A DNA stretch of 33,254 nucleotides from the NCBI GenBank assembly GCA_030651965.1, contig JAUSBQ010000206.1, forward strand, positions 1 to 33,254. The letters are read 5' to 3'. The position numbers and the translations under genes are program-made. The notes beneath the pieces were generated by a model, which saw only the letters and a list, made by a program, of their open reading frames with translations, searched no databases and was not told the origin of the DNA. The stretch comes from Pseudolabrys sp. GTDB lineage: Bacteria > Pseudomonadota > Alphaproteobacteria > Rhizobiales > Xanthobacteraceae. Positions 7,977 to 16,164 of this stretch are shown here, piece by piece (the first letter of the stretch is position 1; each line of letters begins with the position of its first letter).

Positions 7977-9386
7977 TTATTCGCGTCGCCGCGAAATCAC
8001 GAATGACTCGTCGTAGAACCACAGGCCGCCGTGCTGCTGGAGCACCTCGCGGGTCGCTTCGGCAAACCGACGGTCGCTGTTGACGTCGCTGAGCCGGTCA
8101 TCCTCGACCTGCGCCACGTAGACCGCCGCGTTCCAGGCCGCCATCAGGGTCGAGGTTCCAATCGACGAAGACACCTCCGACGGCAACGTGTGCATCTCGT
8201 AGCGGAACAGCGAACGCTGATCGGAATAGGCGTTGAAGTTAAGGTCGCGCGCCGCCGACCCCAGCTCGTGTTTGGTCTCCTTCAGGAGATCGTGGCGGCT
8301 GTGCGAGAACGGATTGTCCTCGGGCCAGACTTTGTGGACGATCTCCATCGCCGGATCGTGGCCGTAGGACTGGATGGCAATCATGCGGCCGCCGGGCCCG
8401 AGCGCGCGCGCCAGCGGGGCAAGCACGCGCTTGGCCTTGAATTCGAGCGAGGCGCGGGCGCGATAAGGCTGCGAGGCGATGACGAGGTCGTAGTCGGCGC
8501 TGGTGCCGCCCGGCTTCGGGATGACCTGATCGAGCAGGAAGCGGTGGTCGTTGCGGTAGATCACCAGCACGACCGGACGCTCATAGACCGGGTTGCCGCT
8601 CTTCGGCGATACCTTGGCTTTCCAGCTTTCGGCGAGGAACGGCTCAAGCGCGGTGATCTGCTCCTCGAACGTATGGGCGGTGCCGCCGTCCATCGCCAGT
8701 TCTTTCCAGACCATGCTGGTCGCCGCCGACAGCGATTTCGCGGCCAGCCACGGCGCCTCGGCGTAGGCCAGATTGGTCAGCACCAGCACCGTCGACGGAT
8801 GTTCGACAAAGCGGTCGGCCATCTTGTGCAGTGTGAGGCGGACGTCTTCGAGACTGATCTCCTTGCCGACGATGTAGTGCGGCATGGTCGGGAAGCGATC
8901 GTGCATCGAGCGCATCACGCGCGCCAGCACGCTGCCGTCGCCGACGCCGGCGTCGAACACGCGCACGGCCGGCGGCCGCGGATGGATATTGGCAAGCTCC
9001 AGGCTGACGCGCTGGGCGACTTCCCATTTCTCGCTGCAGGTGTTGACGAACAGCAGATATTTCTGACGGTTGTCGAAGAAACGGAAATTGCGCTGCGGAT
9101 CGTCATCCGTCTCATTCGTGGCCATTGGCGGCGCCTGCGGTTTGATGATGGGGAGCGATTGCGCGGACGGCACGTCGAACAGCATGCGGCGCCGCGCAGG
9201 TGCGCCATCGTCGGTTTGCGACATGAAAGCGCGGATGCGCTCAAGCGTGTCGGTGGTGATGCGGCCGCCGTTGCGCAGGCGGCTGGCGAGCTTTCCATCG
9301 TTGACGGCGCGGCGGCCGAAAGTCGATTCGGCCAAACCGCGCTGGCGGCAGAATTCGCTGATCTCCTGGAGAATGACCTCGTTCAT
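7977..9386 (-). CDS. HTH-like domain plus SAM-dependent methyltransferase-like protein
   Basis: This encodes 469 residues from the ATG at 9386 (ribosome binding site GAGGAAAC). Residues about 10-55 look like a small helix-turn-helix: FCRQRGLAESTFGRRAV, then GKLASRLRNGG and ITTDTLERIRAFM. A proline-rich linker (about 60-90) leads to a region with a class I methyltransferase motif I, VFDAGVGDGSV (143-153), followed by an acidic strand end at GKEISLEDV and later LVIASQPYRA and ALGPGGRMIAIQSYG, consistent with a Rossmann-like methyltransferase. The substrate is unknown. A DNA-binding module on a SAM methyltransferase, co-directional with a MetF-like gene, suggests a role linked to methyl status, either as enzyme or as SAM-sensing regulator. 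That is inference; a plain enzyme with a non-DNA-binding N-terminus is possible. Confidence 0.75.
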   Translation of the reverse strand: MNEVILQEISEFCRQRGLAESTFGRRAVNDGKLASRLRNGGRITTDTLERIRAFMSQTDDGAPARRRMLFDVPSAQSLPIIKPQAPPMATNETDDDPQRNFRFFDNRQKYLLFVNTCSEKWEVAQRVSLELANIHPRPPAVRVFDAGVGDGSVLARVMRSMHDRFPTMPHYIVGKEISLEDVRLTLHKMADRFVEHPSTVLVLTNLAYAEAPWLAAKSLSAATSMVWKELAMDGGTAHTFEEQITALEPFLAESWKAKVSPKSGNPVYERPVVLVIYRNDHRFLLDQVIPKPGGTSADYDLVIASQPYRARASLEFKAKRVLAPLARALGPGGRMIAIQSYGHDPAMEIVHKVWPEDNPFSHSRHDLLKETKHELGSAARDLNFNAYSDQRSLFRYEMHTLPSEVSSSIGTSTLMAAWNAAVYVAQVEDDRLSDVNSDRRFAEATREVLQQHGGLWFYDESFVISRRRE

Positions 9387-9490
9387 GACGTTTCCTCGGA
9401 CGCATTTTTGGCGGCTCTAGCGGCCCTTGCGCCCGGCCAGCGAACCAAGCCGGGGATTTTTCGTCAACCACAAAATAGGATAGAAAAAGT

Positions 9491-9627
9491 TGGGCAGAAT
9501 ATGTGGGCATTGCCCACAAGCTAAAATGCTGAATAATAGACAATTCTAAAGTCTCAGAAACCAAACTACGACCGACTGCCGCCGCCGAGTGGGCAAGTTC
9601 GGGCTATTCAGTGGGCAAAATTGGGCA
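9491..9627. repeat. cluster of TGGGCA motifs, including the palindrome GTGGGCATTGCCCAC
   Basis: TGGGCA occurs at 9491-9496, 9504-9509, 9590-9595, 9612-9617 and 9622-9627, and its complement TGCCCA at 9511-9516. The second copy and its complement form the perfect palindrome GTGGGCATTGCCCAC (9503-9517). The last copy overlaps the pca terminator-like stem. A run of one hexamer in an otherwise AT-rich promoter region suggests a binding site array. The HTH-bearing protein encoded next door is one candidate binder. Confidence 0.6.
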
Positions 9628-9651
9628 GCCGGCGTATGCTGCCGGCTGCCC
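9623..9651 (-). terminator. terminator-like hairpin downstream of pcaG
   Basis: GGGCAGCCGGC (9623-9633) and GCCGGCTGCCC (9641-9651) are perfect 11-base complements around a 7-base loop. Read on the minus strand the stem is followed by AATTTT, a short U-tract. It lies about 40 bases after the pcaG stop and would end the five-gene pca transcript before the HTH-methyltransferase promoter. Confidence 0.65.
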
Positions 9652-9689
9652 CCTCCACCGCTTTTTCAGGAAGAACGGCGTCGCGCCGC

Positions 9690-10304
9690 TCAGATGTCGA
9701 AGAACACGGTCTCGTTGCCGCCCTGCACCCGGATATCGAAGCGGTACAGCGCCGGCTCGGTGCCGGCCTGCTTGTGGGCAAGGAGCGTGTCGCGCCGGTC
9801 CGCCGGCACAATCGTCAGGATGGGATCGGTGGCGTTGGCGGCTTCGTCGGCGAAATACAGCCGCGTATAGACCTGCCGCAGCATGCCGCGCGAGAAGATG
9901 CAGAAGACGATGTGCGGCGCCTGCGGTTTGCCGCCCGGTCCCGGCACCGCGCCCGGCTTGATGGTGTCAAAGGCGAAGACGCCGGCCTTGTCGGTGGCGG
10001 AGCGGCCGAAGCCCTTGAACTGCGAGTTCGGCAGCGCGCGGTTGTCGCGCGGACTGGCATACCGGCCCTGGCTGTCGGCCTGCCAGATTTCGATCATACA
10101 GTCGTTGATCGGCTTACCGTCACCGTCGAACACCGTGCCTTCGATGCGAATGCGGGCGCCGGAAGCATCCGGTGTCACCAGATTGGATTCGACGGTGTTC
10201 TTCCAGCTGTAGCTGCCGTTCGGGTCCCATTCGCAGCGGCCCTTGGGCGTGAGGCCATAGGCGAAGAACGGACCGACGGTTTGGGAAGGTGTTATTTCCG
10301 ACAT
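9690..10304 (-). CDS. pcaG: protocatechuate 3,4-dioxygenase alpha subunit
   Basis: This encodes 204 residues, the usual size for PcaG. It opens with TPSQTVGPFFAYGL, the alpha-subunit signature, and contains IEIWQADSQGRY and, near the C-terminus, ALYRFDIRVQGGNETVFFDI, again typical. Together with PcaH it forms the non-haem Fe(III) intradiol dioxygenase that cleaves protocatechuate to 3-carboxy-cis,cis-muconate in the cytoplasm. The alpha subunit lacks the full set of iron ligands, which the beta subunit supplies. It starts 15 bases after the pcaH stop and is last in the operon. Protocatechuate is the expected product of the O-demethylase at 5587-6990. Confidence 0.96.
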   Translation of the reverse strand: MSEITPSQTVGPFFAYGLTPKGRCEWDPNGSYSWKNTVESNLVTPDASGARIRIEGTVFDGDGKPINDCMIEIWQADSQGRYASPRDNRALPNSQFKGFGRSATDKAGVFAFDTIKPGAVPGPGGKPQAPHIVFCIFSRGMLRQVYTRLYFADEAANATDPILTIVPADRRDTLLAHKQAGTEPALYRFDIRVQGGNETVFFDI

Positions 10305-10319
10305 TATTTCGATCCGTTT

Positions 10320-11027
10320 CTAATGTTCGTCGTTGTCGAGCGGGGTCGCTTCGCGGCCGCGCAGCACGATGTCGAAACGGAAGGCGAGCGCCCAGTCGGG
10401 CACCGTGTTTTCCAGATCGAACGTGGAGATCATGCGCTGGCGCGCCTTGTCGTCGGTCACCGAATTGAAGATCGGGTCGAACGGGAACAGATAGTCGCCC
10501 GGGAAATACATCTGGGTGACCAGCCGCGACAGGAACGAGTGGCCGAACACCGAGAAATGGATGTGGTTCGGCCGCCAGGCATTGTGGTGGTTGCCCCACG
10601 GATAGGCGCCCGGCTTCACGGTGATGAATTTGTAATGGCCCTTGTCATCGGTGACGGTGCGGCCGGCGCCGGTAAAGTTCGGATCGAGCGGCGCCGGATG
10701 CTGATCGACGTTATGGACGTAACGGCCGCAGGCATTGGCCTGCCACAACTCGACCAATGCGTTCGGCACCGGACGCTTGTCCTCGTCGAGAACGTGGCCA
10801 TGCACGATGATGCGCTCGCCGAGCGGCTCGCCTTTGTGCTGTTTGGTGAGGTCGTTGTCGTCTTCCTGGATCGCGTCGTGGCCATAGACCGGGCCGGTCA
10901 GCTCCGACAAAGTGTGCGGCACGATCATCAGCGGCTTCGACGGTGAGCGCTTGAGGGTGCTCTTGTAGCCCGGGCTCAAGTGTTTGGGATAAGCCTCGAG
11001 GCTTTGCTTGGGATAGATCAGCGACAT
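10320..11027 (-). CDS. pcaH: protocatechuate 3,4-dioxygenase beta subunit
   Basis: This encodes 235 residues of the catalytic intradiol dioxygenase subunit. The four Fe(III) ligands are recognisable as Y103 (GRYVHN), Y142 (GAYPW), H155 and H157 (PNHIHFS). They sit a constant five positions before the Pseudomonas numbering Y108, Y147, H160 and H162. LVELWQANACGRY and YFPGDYLFPFDPI are standard family segments. It starts at the ATG at 11027 with AAGGA upstream, 15 bases after the pcaF stop, and is followed by pcaG. It catalyses ortho cleavage of protocatechuate. Confidence 0.97.
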   Translation of the reverse strand: MSLIYPKQSLEAYPKHLSPGYKSTLKRSPSKPLMIVPHTLSELTGPVYGHDAIQEDDNDLTKQHKGEPLGERIIVHGHVLDEDKRPVPNALVELWQANACGRYVHNVDQHPAPLDPNFTGAGRTVTDDKGHYKFITVKPGAYPWGNHHNAWRPNHIHFSVFGHSFLSRLVTQMYFPGDYLFPFDPIFNSVTDDKARQRMISTFDLENTVPDWALAFRFDIVLRGREATPLDNDEH

Positions 11028-11042
11028 TCTCGTAAATCCTTA

Positions 11043-12251
<1,209 letters not shown>

Positions 12252-12262
12252 ACTGTTTTCCT

Positions 12263-13033
12263 TTACGCCGCCGCATGAGCGCGGTTGGTGCGCGCGTGCA
12301 GTTCGCGCAGCACTTCTAGTTCCTGGGCCGTCGGCACCGGAGTCTCGTCGACCGTGGCGGCGAATTTGACCGGCCAGCCGGTGTTTTCCTGGATTTGTTC
12401 GCGGGTGACGCCGGGATGTATCGAGACGACCGTCATCTCCCGGGTCTCCGGATCGGGAGCCCAGATCGCGAGATCGGTGATCAACTTGGTCGGGCCCTTG
12501 GTCTTGACGCCCAATTTGGCGCGTGAATCGCCGCCGGAGACGTGGCCGATCGAGGTCACGAAATCGAGTTTGTCGACGAAGGATCGCTTGCCCTGCGCCA
12601 TGATGATAAAGATTTCGCTACAGGAGATGGCGATCTCGGGAGCGCCACCGCCGCCGGGCAGACGCACTTTCGGTTTGTCGTAAGGGCCGACCACCGTGGT
12701 GTTGAGGTTGGCGAATTTGTCGATCTGCGCGCCGCCGAGGAAACCGACCTTAATGCGGCCGCCTTGCAGCCAGTAGCGGAACATTTCCGGCACCGACACG
12801 GTCGTCAGCGCGGTGTCGCATAATTCGCCGTCGCCGATCGACAGCGGCAGCACCGTCGGCTTGGTGGCGAGCGTGCCGGATTCGTATATCAGCGTGATGC
12901 CGGGTGCATGAGTCAGGCGCGCGAGATTGCAGGCGGCGGACGGCTGGCCGATGCCGACGAAACATATGTCGTCGTTCTTGAGCGAGCGCGCCGCGGCGAT
13001 GGTCATCATTTCGGTCGGCTTGTAATCGGCCAT
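12263..13033 (-). CDS. pcaJ: 3-oxoadipate CoA-transferase beta subunit (CatJ/glutaconate CoA-transferase type)
   Basis: This encodes 256 residues from the ATG at 13033 (MADYKPTEMMTIAAARSL); the frame is open upstream but overlaps the alpha gene. It contains FVGIGQPSAACNLA, the active-site-like Glu in LIYESGTL, RYWLQGGRIKVGFLGGAQID and LPGGGGAPEIA. The size and features fit the CatJ/GctB type (about 259 residues) rather than the shorter PcaJ of P. putida (about 213). It transfers CoA from succinyl-CoA to 3-oxoadipate as a heteromer with the upstream gene, whose stop lies 5 bases before. Next to pcaF and pcaHG, 3-oxoadipate is the obvious substrate, though glutaconate-type relatives exist. Confidence 0.9.
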   Translation of the reverse strand: MADYKPTEMMTIAAARSLKNDDICFVGIGQPSAACNLARLTHAPGITLIYESGTLATKPTVLPLSIGDGELCDTALTTVSVPEMFRYWLQGGRIKVGFLGGAQIDKFANLNTTVVGPYDKPKVRLPGGGGAPEIAISCSEIFIIMAQGKRSFVDKLDFVTSIGHVSGGDSRAKLGVKTKGPTKLITDLAIWAPDPETREMTVVSIHPGVTREQIQENTGWPVKFAATVDETPVPTAQELEVLRELHARTNRAHAAA

Positions 13034-13038
13034 CGTCG

Positions 13039-13899
13039 TTACTCCGCCGCCGCTTTGTGTTTGCGCGCATATTGCGCGAAAGCCTCGGGGCCCTTGTCCA
13101 GCACGTTCGTCTTCATCCAGGCGTGGAAGCTGTCGCGGTCCTTCGCGATCTCGTCCCACTGCTTGTAGAAGCTATTACTGCGCGGGTAATAGCCTTGCGC
13201 ATAGGACGGAAAGGCGCCGCCCGGCACCGCGACGACGTTACCCACGGTCCAGTGCGGCAGGACGACGGCGTTGAGGCTGCGCTCGGGGAGTTCATCGACG
13301 ATCTCCTCGACCGTCACCACCGACCGCTTGGACGCCAGCACGGCCTCCTTCTGCACGCCGAGCACGCCTTCGATCATCACATTGCCGGCTCTGTCGGCGC
13401 GTTGGGCATGGATGATGGCGACGTCGGGACGGTGGGCCGGAATCGCGGCCAGTTCCTCGCCGGTGAACGGGCAGGTCACGCGCTTGATCTTGGCGTTCAC
13501 CTTGGGCAGGTCGCCGCCGATATAGCCGCGGAAAATCGCGCAAGGCAGGCCGGCGGCGCCGGCTTCGTAAGCATTGGCCATGGCGGCGTGCGAATGCTCT
13601 TCGATCTCAAGTCTGTGCGGCCAGCCGTTTTCGATCGCATCGCGAAACCGGTGCAGCGAGCCAACGCCCGGATTGCCGCCCCAGGAAAACACCAGTTTGG
13701 CGGCGCAGCCCATGCCGATCATCTGGTCGTAGACCAGGTCGGGCGTCATGCGGATCAGCGTGAGATTCTTGCGGCCCTGCCGGATGATCTCGTGGCAGGC
13801 GGCATGGGGGATGAGATGGGTAAAGCCTTCCAAAGCGATCGTATCGCCGTCTTGGACGGCGCCGGCGATGGCTTCGGAGAGTTTGGTGATACGCGCCAT
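13039..13899 (-). CDS. pcaI: 3-oxoadipate CoA-transferase alpha subunit (CatI/glutaconate CoA-transferase type)
   Basis: This encodes 286 residues starting MARITKLSEAIAGAVQDGD. It matches CoA-transferase alpha subunits of the CatI/GctA group: GDTIALEGFTHLIPHAA, LTLIRMTPDLVYDQMIG, KLVFSWGGNPGVGSLHRFRD and RADRAGNVMIEGVLGVQKEA. The usual P. putida PcaI is about 231 residues, so this is the longer class. It pairs with the beta subunit 5 bases downstream and is first in the operon I-J-F-H-G. The Shine-Dalgarno is unremarkable. The promoter must lie in or beyond the short 56-base divergent gap to the DUF3237 gene. Confidence 0.9.
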   Translation of the reverse strand: MARITKLSEAIAGAVQDGDTIALEGFTHLIPHAACHEIIRQGRKNLTLIRMTPDLVYDQMIGMGCAAKLVFSWGGNPGVGSLHRFRDAIENGWPHRLEIEEHSHAAMANAYEAGAAGLPCAIFRGYIGGDLPKVNAKIKRVTCPFTGEELAAIPAHRPDVAIIHAQRADRAGNVMIEGVLGVQKEAVLASKRSVVTVEEIVDELPERSLNAVVLPHWTVGNVVAVPGGAFPSYAQGYYPRSNSFYKQWDEIAKDRDSFHAWMKTNVLDKGPEAFAQYARKHKAAAE

Positions 13900-13955
13900 A
13901 AAGTTGGGGTCCCGGTTGCGGGTCCGTATTTACGGCGCGTCACGGACAGGGTCAA
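13900..13955. promoter_or_regulatory. short divergent promoter region with CCGTATTTACGG inverted repeat
   Basis: These 56 bases separate the pca operon start (minus) from the DUF3237 gene (plus), so promoters for both directions must be packed here or extend into the genes. CCGTA/TACGG form a perfect inverted repeat around TT at 13924-13935. A longer-range pair GTCCGT (13922-13927) and ACGGAC (13942-13947) overlaps it. An operator is possible, but no LysR or IclR gene lies beside it and no clear -35/-10 is visible. Confidence 0.35.
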
Positions 13956-14456
13956 ATGGCCATCGGCACAGTGCCAAAGTGGGGACTCCAACGAATGGCC
14001 GCCATGCTGGGAACGCAGCCGATCTTCCTGATCCATGCCGAACTGGCGGGCATCGTCAATCTGGGCCGCACACCTTACGGCGAGCGCCGCATCATCGACA
14101 TTCTCGGCGGCACCGTGCGCGGGGAGAGACTGAACGGGCGCGTCCTGCCCGGCGGCGCCGACTGGCAGATCATCCGCACCGACGGCGCGGCCGATATCCA
14201 GGCGCGCTACACCATCGAAACGGACACCGGCGCACGCATCCTGGTGTCCAGCGAGGGTTTGCGTCATGGTCCGGCCGACGTTCTGGAAAAACTGGCGCGG
14301 GGCGACAATGTCGATCCATCGCTTTACTATTTCCGCACTGTGATGCGGTTCGAGACATCCGATCCATCGGTCGACTGGCTCAACCGCATTCTGGCCCTGG
14401 CGCGCGGGCAGCGCGAAGCCCGCGCGGTGCGGCTCGATGTCTACGAGGTGGAATAA
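13956..14456 (+). CDS. DUF3237 domain protein
   Basis: This encodes 166 residues from the ATG at 13956. Two later in-frame ATGs (13995 and 14004) are possible starts, and the conserved domain begins only at QPIFLIHAELAG, so the first dozen residues may not be translated. Family-like features include VNLGRTPYGERRIIDILGG, VLPGGADWQIIRTDG, ARYTIETDTGARI and YYFRTVMRFET. DUF3237 proteins are small beta-barrel-like proteins of unknown function, often found in aromatic and acyl-CoA catabolic clusters. Its TAA overlaps the ATG of the enoyl-CoA hydratase (TAATG at 14454-14458), so the two are translationally coupled and may act on related substrates. No function is assigned. Confidence 0.85.
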   Translation: MAIGTVPKWGLQRMAAMLGTQPIFLIHAELAGIVNLGRTPYGERRIIDILGGTVRGERLNGRVLPGGADWQIIRTDGAADIQARYTIETDTGARILVSSEGLRHGPADVLEKLARGDNVDPSLYYFRTVMRFETSDPSVDWLNRILALARGQREARAVRLDVYEVE

Positions 14457-15256
14457 TGGCGGCGGAACAGCTCGATATGACTTTGCCGGCGTCGCTGCGC
14501 GCCGAACGGCGCGGCAAGGTGGCCATCGTCAGACTGGCGCGGCCGCAGAAGCGCAATGCGCTCGACGACACCACCGTGCTGGGCCTCGAGACCTTCTTCA
14601 CCTCGCTGCCCAGCGATATCGCCGTGGCGCTTATTCATGGCGAGGGAGACCACTTTTCCGCAGGGCTTGATCTGAGCGAATTGCAGGAACGCGACATCCG
14701 GCAGGGCATTTCGCACTCCAGCATGTGGCATAGCGTGTTCGACAAGATCCAGTTCGGCAAGGTGCCGGTGGTCTGCGTGCTGCATGGCGCGGTGGTCGGC
14801 GGCGGGCTGGAACTGGCGGCCGCCACGCATATTCGTGTCGCCGAGCGCTCGACGTATTACGGCCTGCCCGAAGGCAGCCGCGGCATTTATGTCGGCGGCG
14901 GCGGCTCTGTGCGGCTGCCGCGCCTGATCGGCGTTGCGCGCATGATGGACATGATGCTGACCGGCCGCACCTATTCGGCCGAGGATGGGCAGGCGATGGG
15001 GCTCTCGACCTATCTCACCGAACCGGGCGAGGGTTTTGCCAAGGGACTGGCGCTGGCCGAGCGCATTGCCGCCAACACGTCGCTGACCAATTTCGCCATC
15101 ACCCATATCCTGCCGCGCATTGCCGAAGTCGATCCGGCCAGCGGCTATGCGGTGGAAGCGCTGATTTCCTCGATCGCGCAGGCCGACGCCGAGGCGAAAA
15201 ACCGCCTGACCGCCTTCCTGGAGGGCCGCGCGAATAAAGTGACAAGGCCGGAGTAG
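14456..15256 (+). CDS. enoyl-CoA hydratase/crotonase family protein (candidate hydroxycinnamoyl-CoA hydratase)
   Basis: This encodes 266 residues from the ATG at 14456, which overlaps the previous stop. The frame is open upstream but that part lies inside DUF3237. Crotonase motifs: the oxyanion-hole segment HFSAGLDLSEL, then GAVVGGGLELAAATHIR and YYGLPEGSRGI. E119 (GGGLE) and E139 (LPE) are 20 apart, exactly as E144 and E164 of rat enoyl-CoA hydratase, so both acid-base glutamates are kept. Feruloyl-CoA hydratase-lyase (HCHL/Ech) keeps only the second of these (family knowledge, from memory), so a true hydratase feeding beta-oxidation is the better reading. With the CoA ligases, dehydrogenase, thiolase and thioesterase downstream, feruloyl- or coumaroyl-CoA is the likely substrate, by inference. 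Confidence 0.85.
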   Translation: MAAEQLDMTLPASLRAERRGKVAIVRLARPQKRNALDDTTVLGLETFFTSLPSDIAVALIHGEGDHFSAGLDLSELQERDIRQGISHSSMWHSVFDKIQFGKVPVVCVLHGAVVGGGLELAAATHIRVAERSTYYGLPEGSRGIYVGGGGSVRLPRLIGVARMMDMMLTGRTYSAEDGQAMGLSTYLTEPGEGFAKGLALAERIAANTSLTNFAITHILPRIAEVDPASGYAVEALISSIAQADAEAKNRLTAFLEGRANKVTRPE

Positions 15257-15321
15257 CTAACCAGTCATCGCAGATATAGCCGGGGCAACGCTCTCCGGAA
15301 GACTCCTGGCACTCTACCCGG

Positions 15322-16065
15322 TCACTCCCCGACTGGCTGAAACATCATCCCATCGCCGACCTGCTCCAATGTCAGCAATGGCTTGCGCGGCAATTTGCTG
15401 CGCGTCGTCTTGACGGCGTCATTGGAGATGTGGCCGATCTTGCGCACCATCTGCTGCGTCGAATAATTGATGCTGATGTCGCTGGTGACGCCGCTGTTGC
15501 GCGTCACGTCGACGCGGTCATAGCCGATCATCTCGAAGCGGCCGTTCTGGAAGCGAAACGTGTAGGTCATCCGCCCCATATTGCCGCCGAAATAGCCGAG
15601 CGTGACGCGGAGCGTGCCGTTCCTGATCGCAATTTCACCGGCCTGGATGCCGTCGGGATCGATCGGGTCCTGCTGAAATGGATCGTCGGTGCGCGCGATC
15701 AGCGTGTGGTTTTCAAGCGCCAGCGCGTAGCCGCCGTTGTCGCCGGCGAAAGCCACGGCGAGAATGCGGGGATTGGTGTCAAATTTGGGCATGCTCTCGC
15801 GGCGGGTTTCGATGAACTTTTTCGCGTCATTGTCGCGCAGCACCAGGACGGCGTCCGGGCGGCCGTCCCCATTGAGGTCGCCGGACACGGACCTCTCCAG
15901 CCGCCAACCCGGCGGCACGAAACTCTCGAACGACGCGGCCTGTGCCGCGATCTTCGGATAATTTGCCGGCGGCAGGGCCGGATCGTCGGCGGCGGCGGCG
16001 CACGTGCACAGGAGCAGCAGCAAAACCGGGGCAATTCTCAGCATCGGGACTTTCATTTCAGCCAT
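15322..16065 (-). CDS. secreted protein of unknown function with a DLNGDGRPD (FG-GAP/VCBS-like) motif
   Basis: This encodes about 247 residues if started at the ATG at 16065; the ATG at 16056 (MKVPMLRIAP) is nearly as good. A signal peptide is clear: basic start, LLLLLCTC core, then AAAADD as a likely cleavage region. The mature part contains SVSGDLNGDGRPDAVLVLRD, a calcium-binding-like D-x-N-x-D-G repeat unit, and then a beta-rich stretch with GYFGGNMGRMTYTFRFQNGRFE. No enzymatic motif is visible. It lies on the opposite strand between the crotonase and CoA-ligase genes and has no obvious catabolic role. An exported housekeeping or periplasmic protein is as likely as one linked to aromatic use. 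The open frame runs on to 17496 across the antisense of the ligase gene; that extension is rejected. Confidence 0.75.
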   Translation of the reverse strand: MAEMKVPMLRIAPVLLLLLCTCAAAADDPALPPANYPKIAAQAASFESFVPPGWRLERSVSGDLNGDGRPDAVLVLRDNDAKKFIETRRESMPKFDTNPRILAVAFAGDNGGYALALENHTLIARTDDPFQQDPIDPDGIQAGEIAIRNGTLRVTLGYFGGNMGRMTYTFRFQNGRFEMIGYDRVDVTRNSGVTSDISINYSTQQMVRKIGHISNDAVKTTRSKLPRKPLLTLEQVGDGMMFQPVGE

Positions 16066-16099
16066 CGGGCCATTCCCACAATAGCCCGATGAGAATAGC

Positions 16100-16129
16100 T
16101 TGAGACAACCCGCCGTCACAGGGTATTGT
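16100..16129 (+). promoter_or_regulatory. candidate sigma70-type promoter for the CoA-ligase operon
   Basis: TTGAGA at 16100-16105 and TATTGT at 16124-16129 are separated by 18 bases and match the consensus hexamers at 5/6 and 4/6. They lie upstream of the first CoA-ligase start (16165), and the -10 falls inside the perfect inverted repeat at 16124-16146. This is tentative because short hexamers occur by chance. Confidence 0.35.
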
Positions 16130-16146
16130 TGTCCAGGACAACAATA
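16124..16146. promoter_or_regulatory. perfect 11+1+11 inverted repeat, candidate operator of the CoA-ligase operon
   Basis: TATTGTTGTCC (16124-16134) and GGACAACAATA (16136-16146) are exact complements around a single A. It lies 18 bases before the proposed ATG of the first CoA ligase and overlaps a candidate -10. A T-run does not follow, so it is not a terminator. The length and symmetry suit a dimeric MarR or GntR repressor. It does not resemble the TGTATACA sites or the palindrome near the MarR gene, so the cognate regulator may be elsewhere in the genome. Confidence 0.75.
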
Positions 16147-16164
16147 ATAGTACTTTGGGAAGAG

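Larger units (their letters stand above)
9387..9689. other. 303-base intergenic region upstream of the HTH-methyltransferase gene
   Basis: No gene was found. The middle (about 9470-9570) is AT-rich compared with its surroundings, as expected of a promoter for the minus-strand operon starting at 9386, but no convincing -35/-10 pair could be fixed. The region also holds a cluster of TGGGCA repeats and the terminator-like hairpin of the pca operon, listed separately. Confidence 0.6.

Noticed and set aside
8031-9524. A 497-residue plus-strand open frame opposite the HTH-methyltransferase gene
   Set aside because: The minus-strand protein has a start with a ribosome binding site and a SAM motif; the plus frame has none and shadow-like composition.
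9387-9689. Possible small gene in the intergenic region
   Set aside because: Short frames here lack ribosome binding sites and overlap repeats and the terminator hairpin.
14456-15256. Calling the crotonase a feruloyl-CoA hydratase-lyase (ech)
   Set aside because: Both hydratase glutamates are present, and a thiolase, dehydrogenase and thioesterase are nearby, favouring beta-oxidation.
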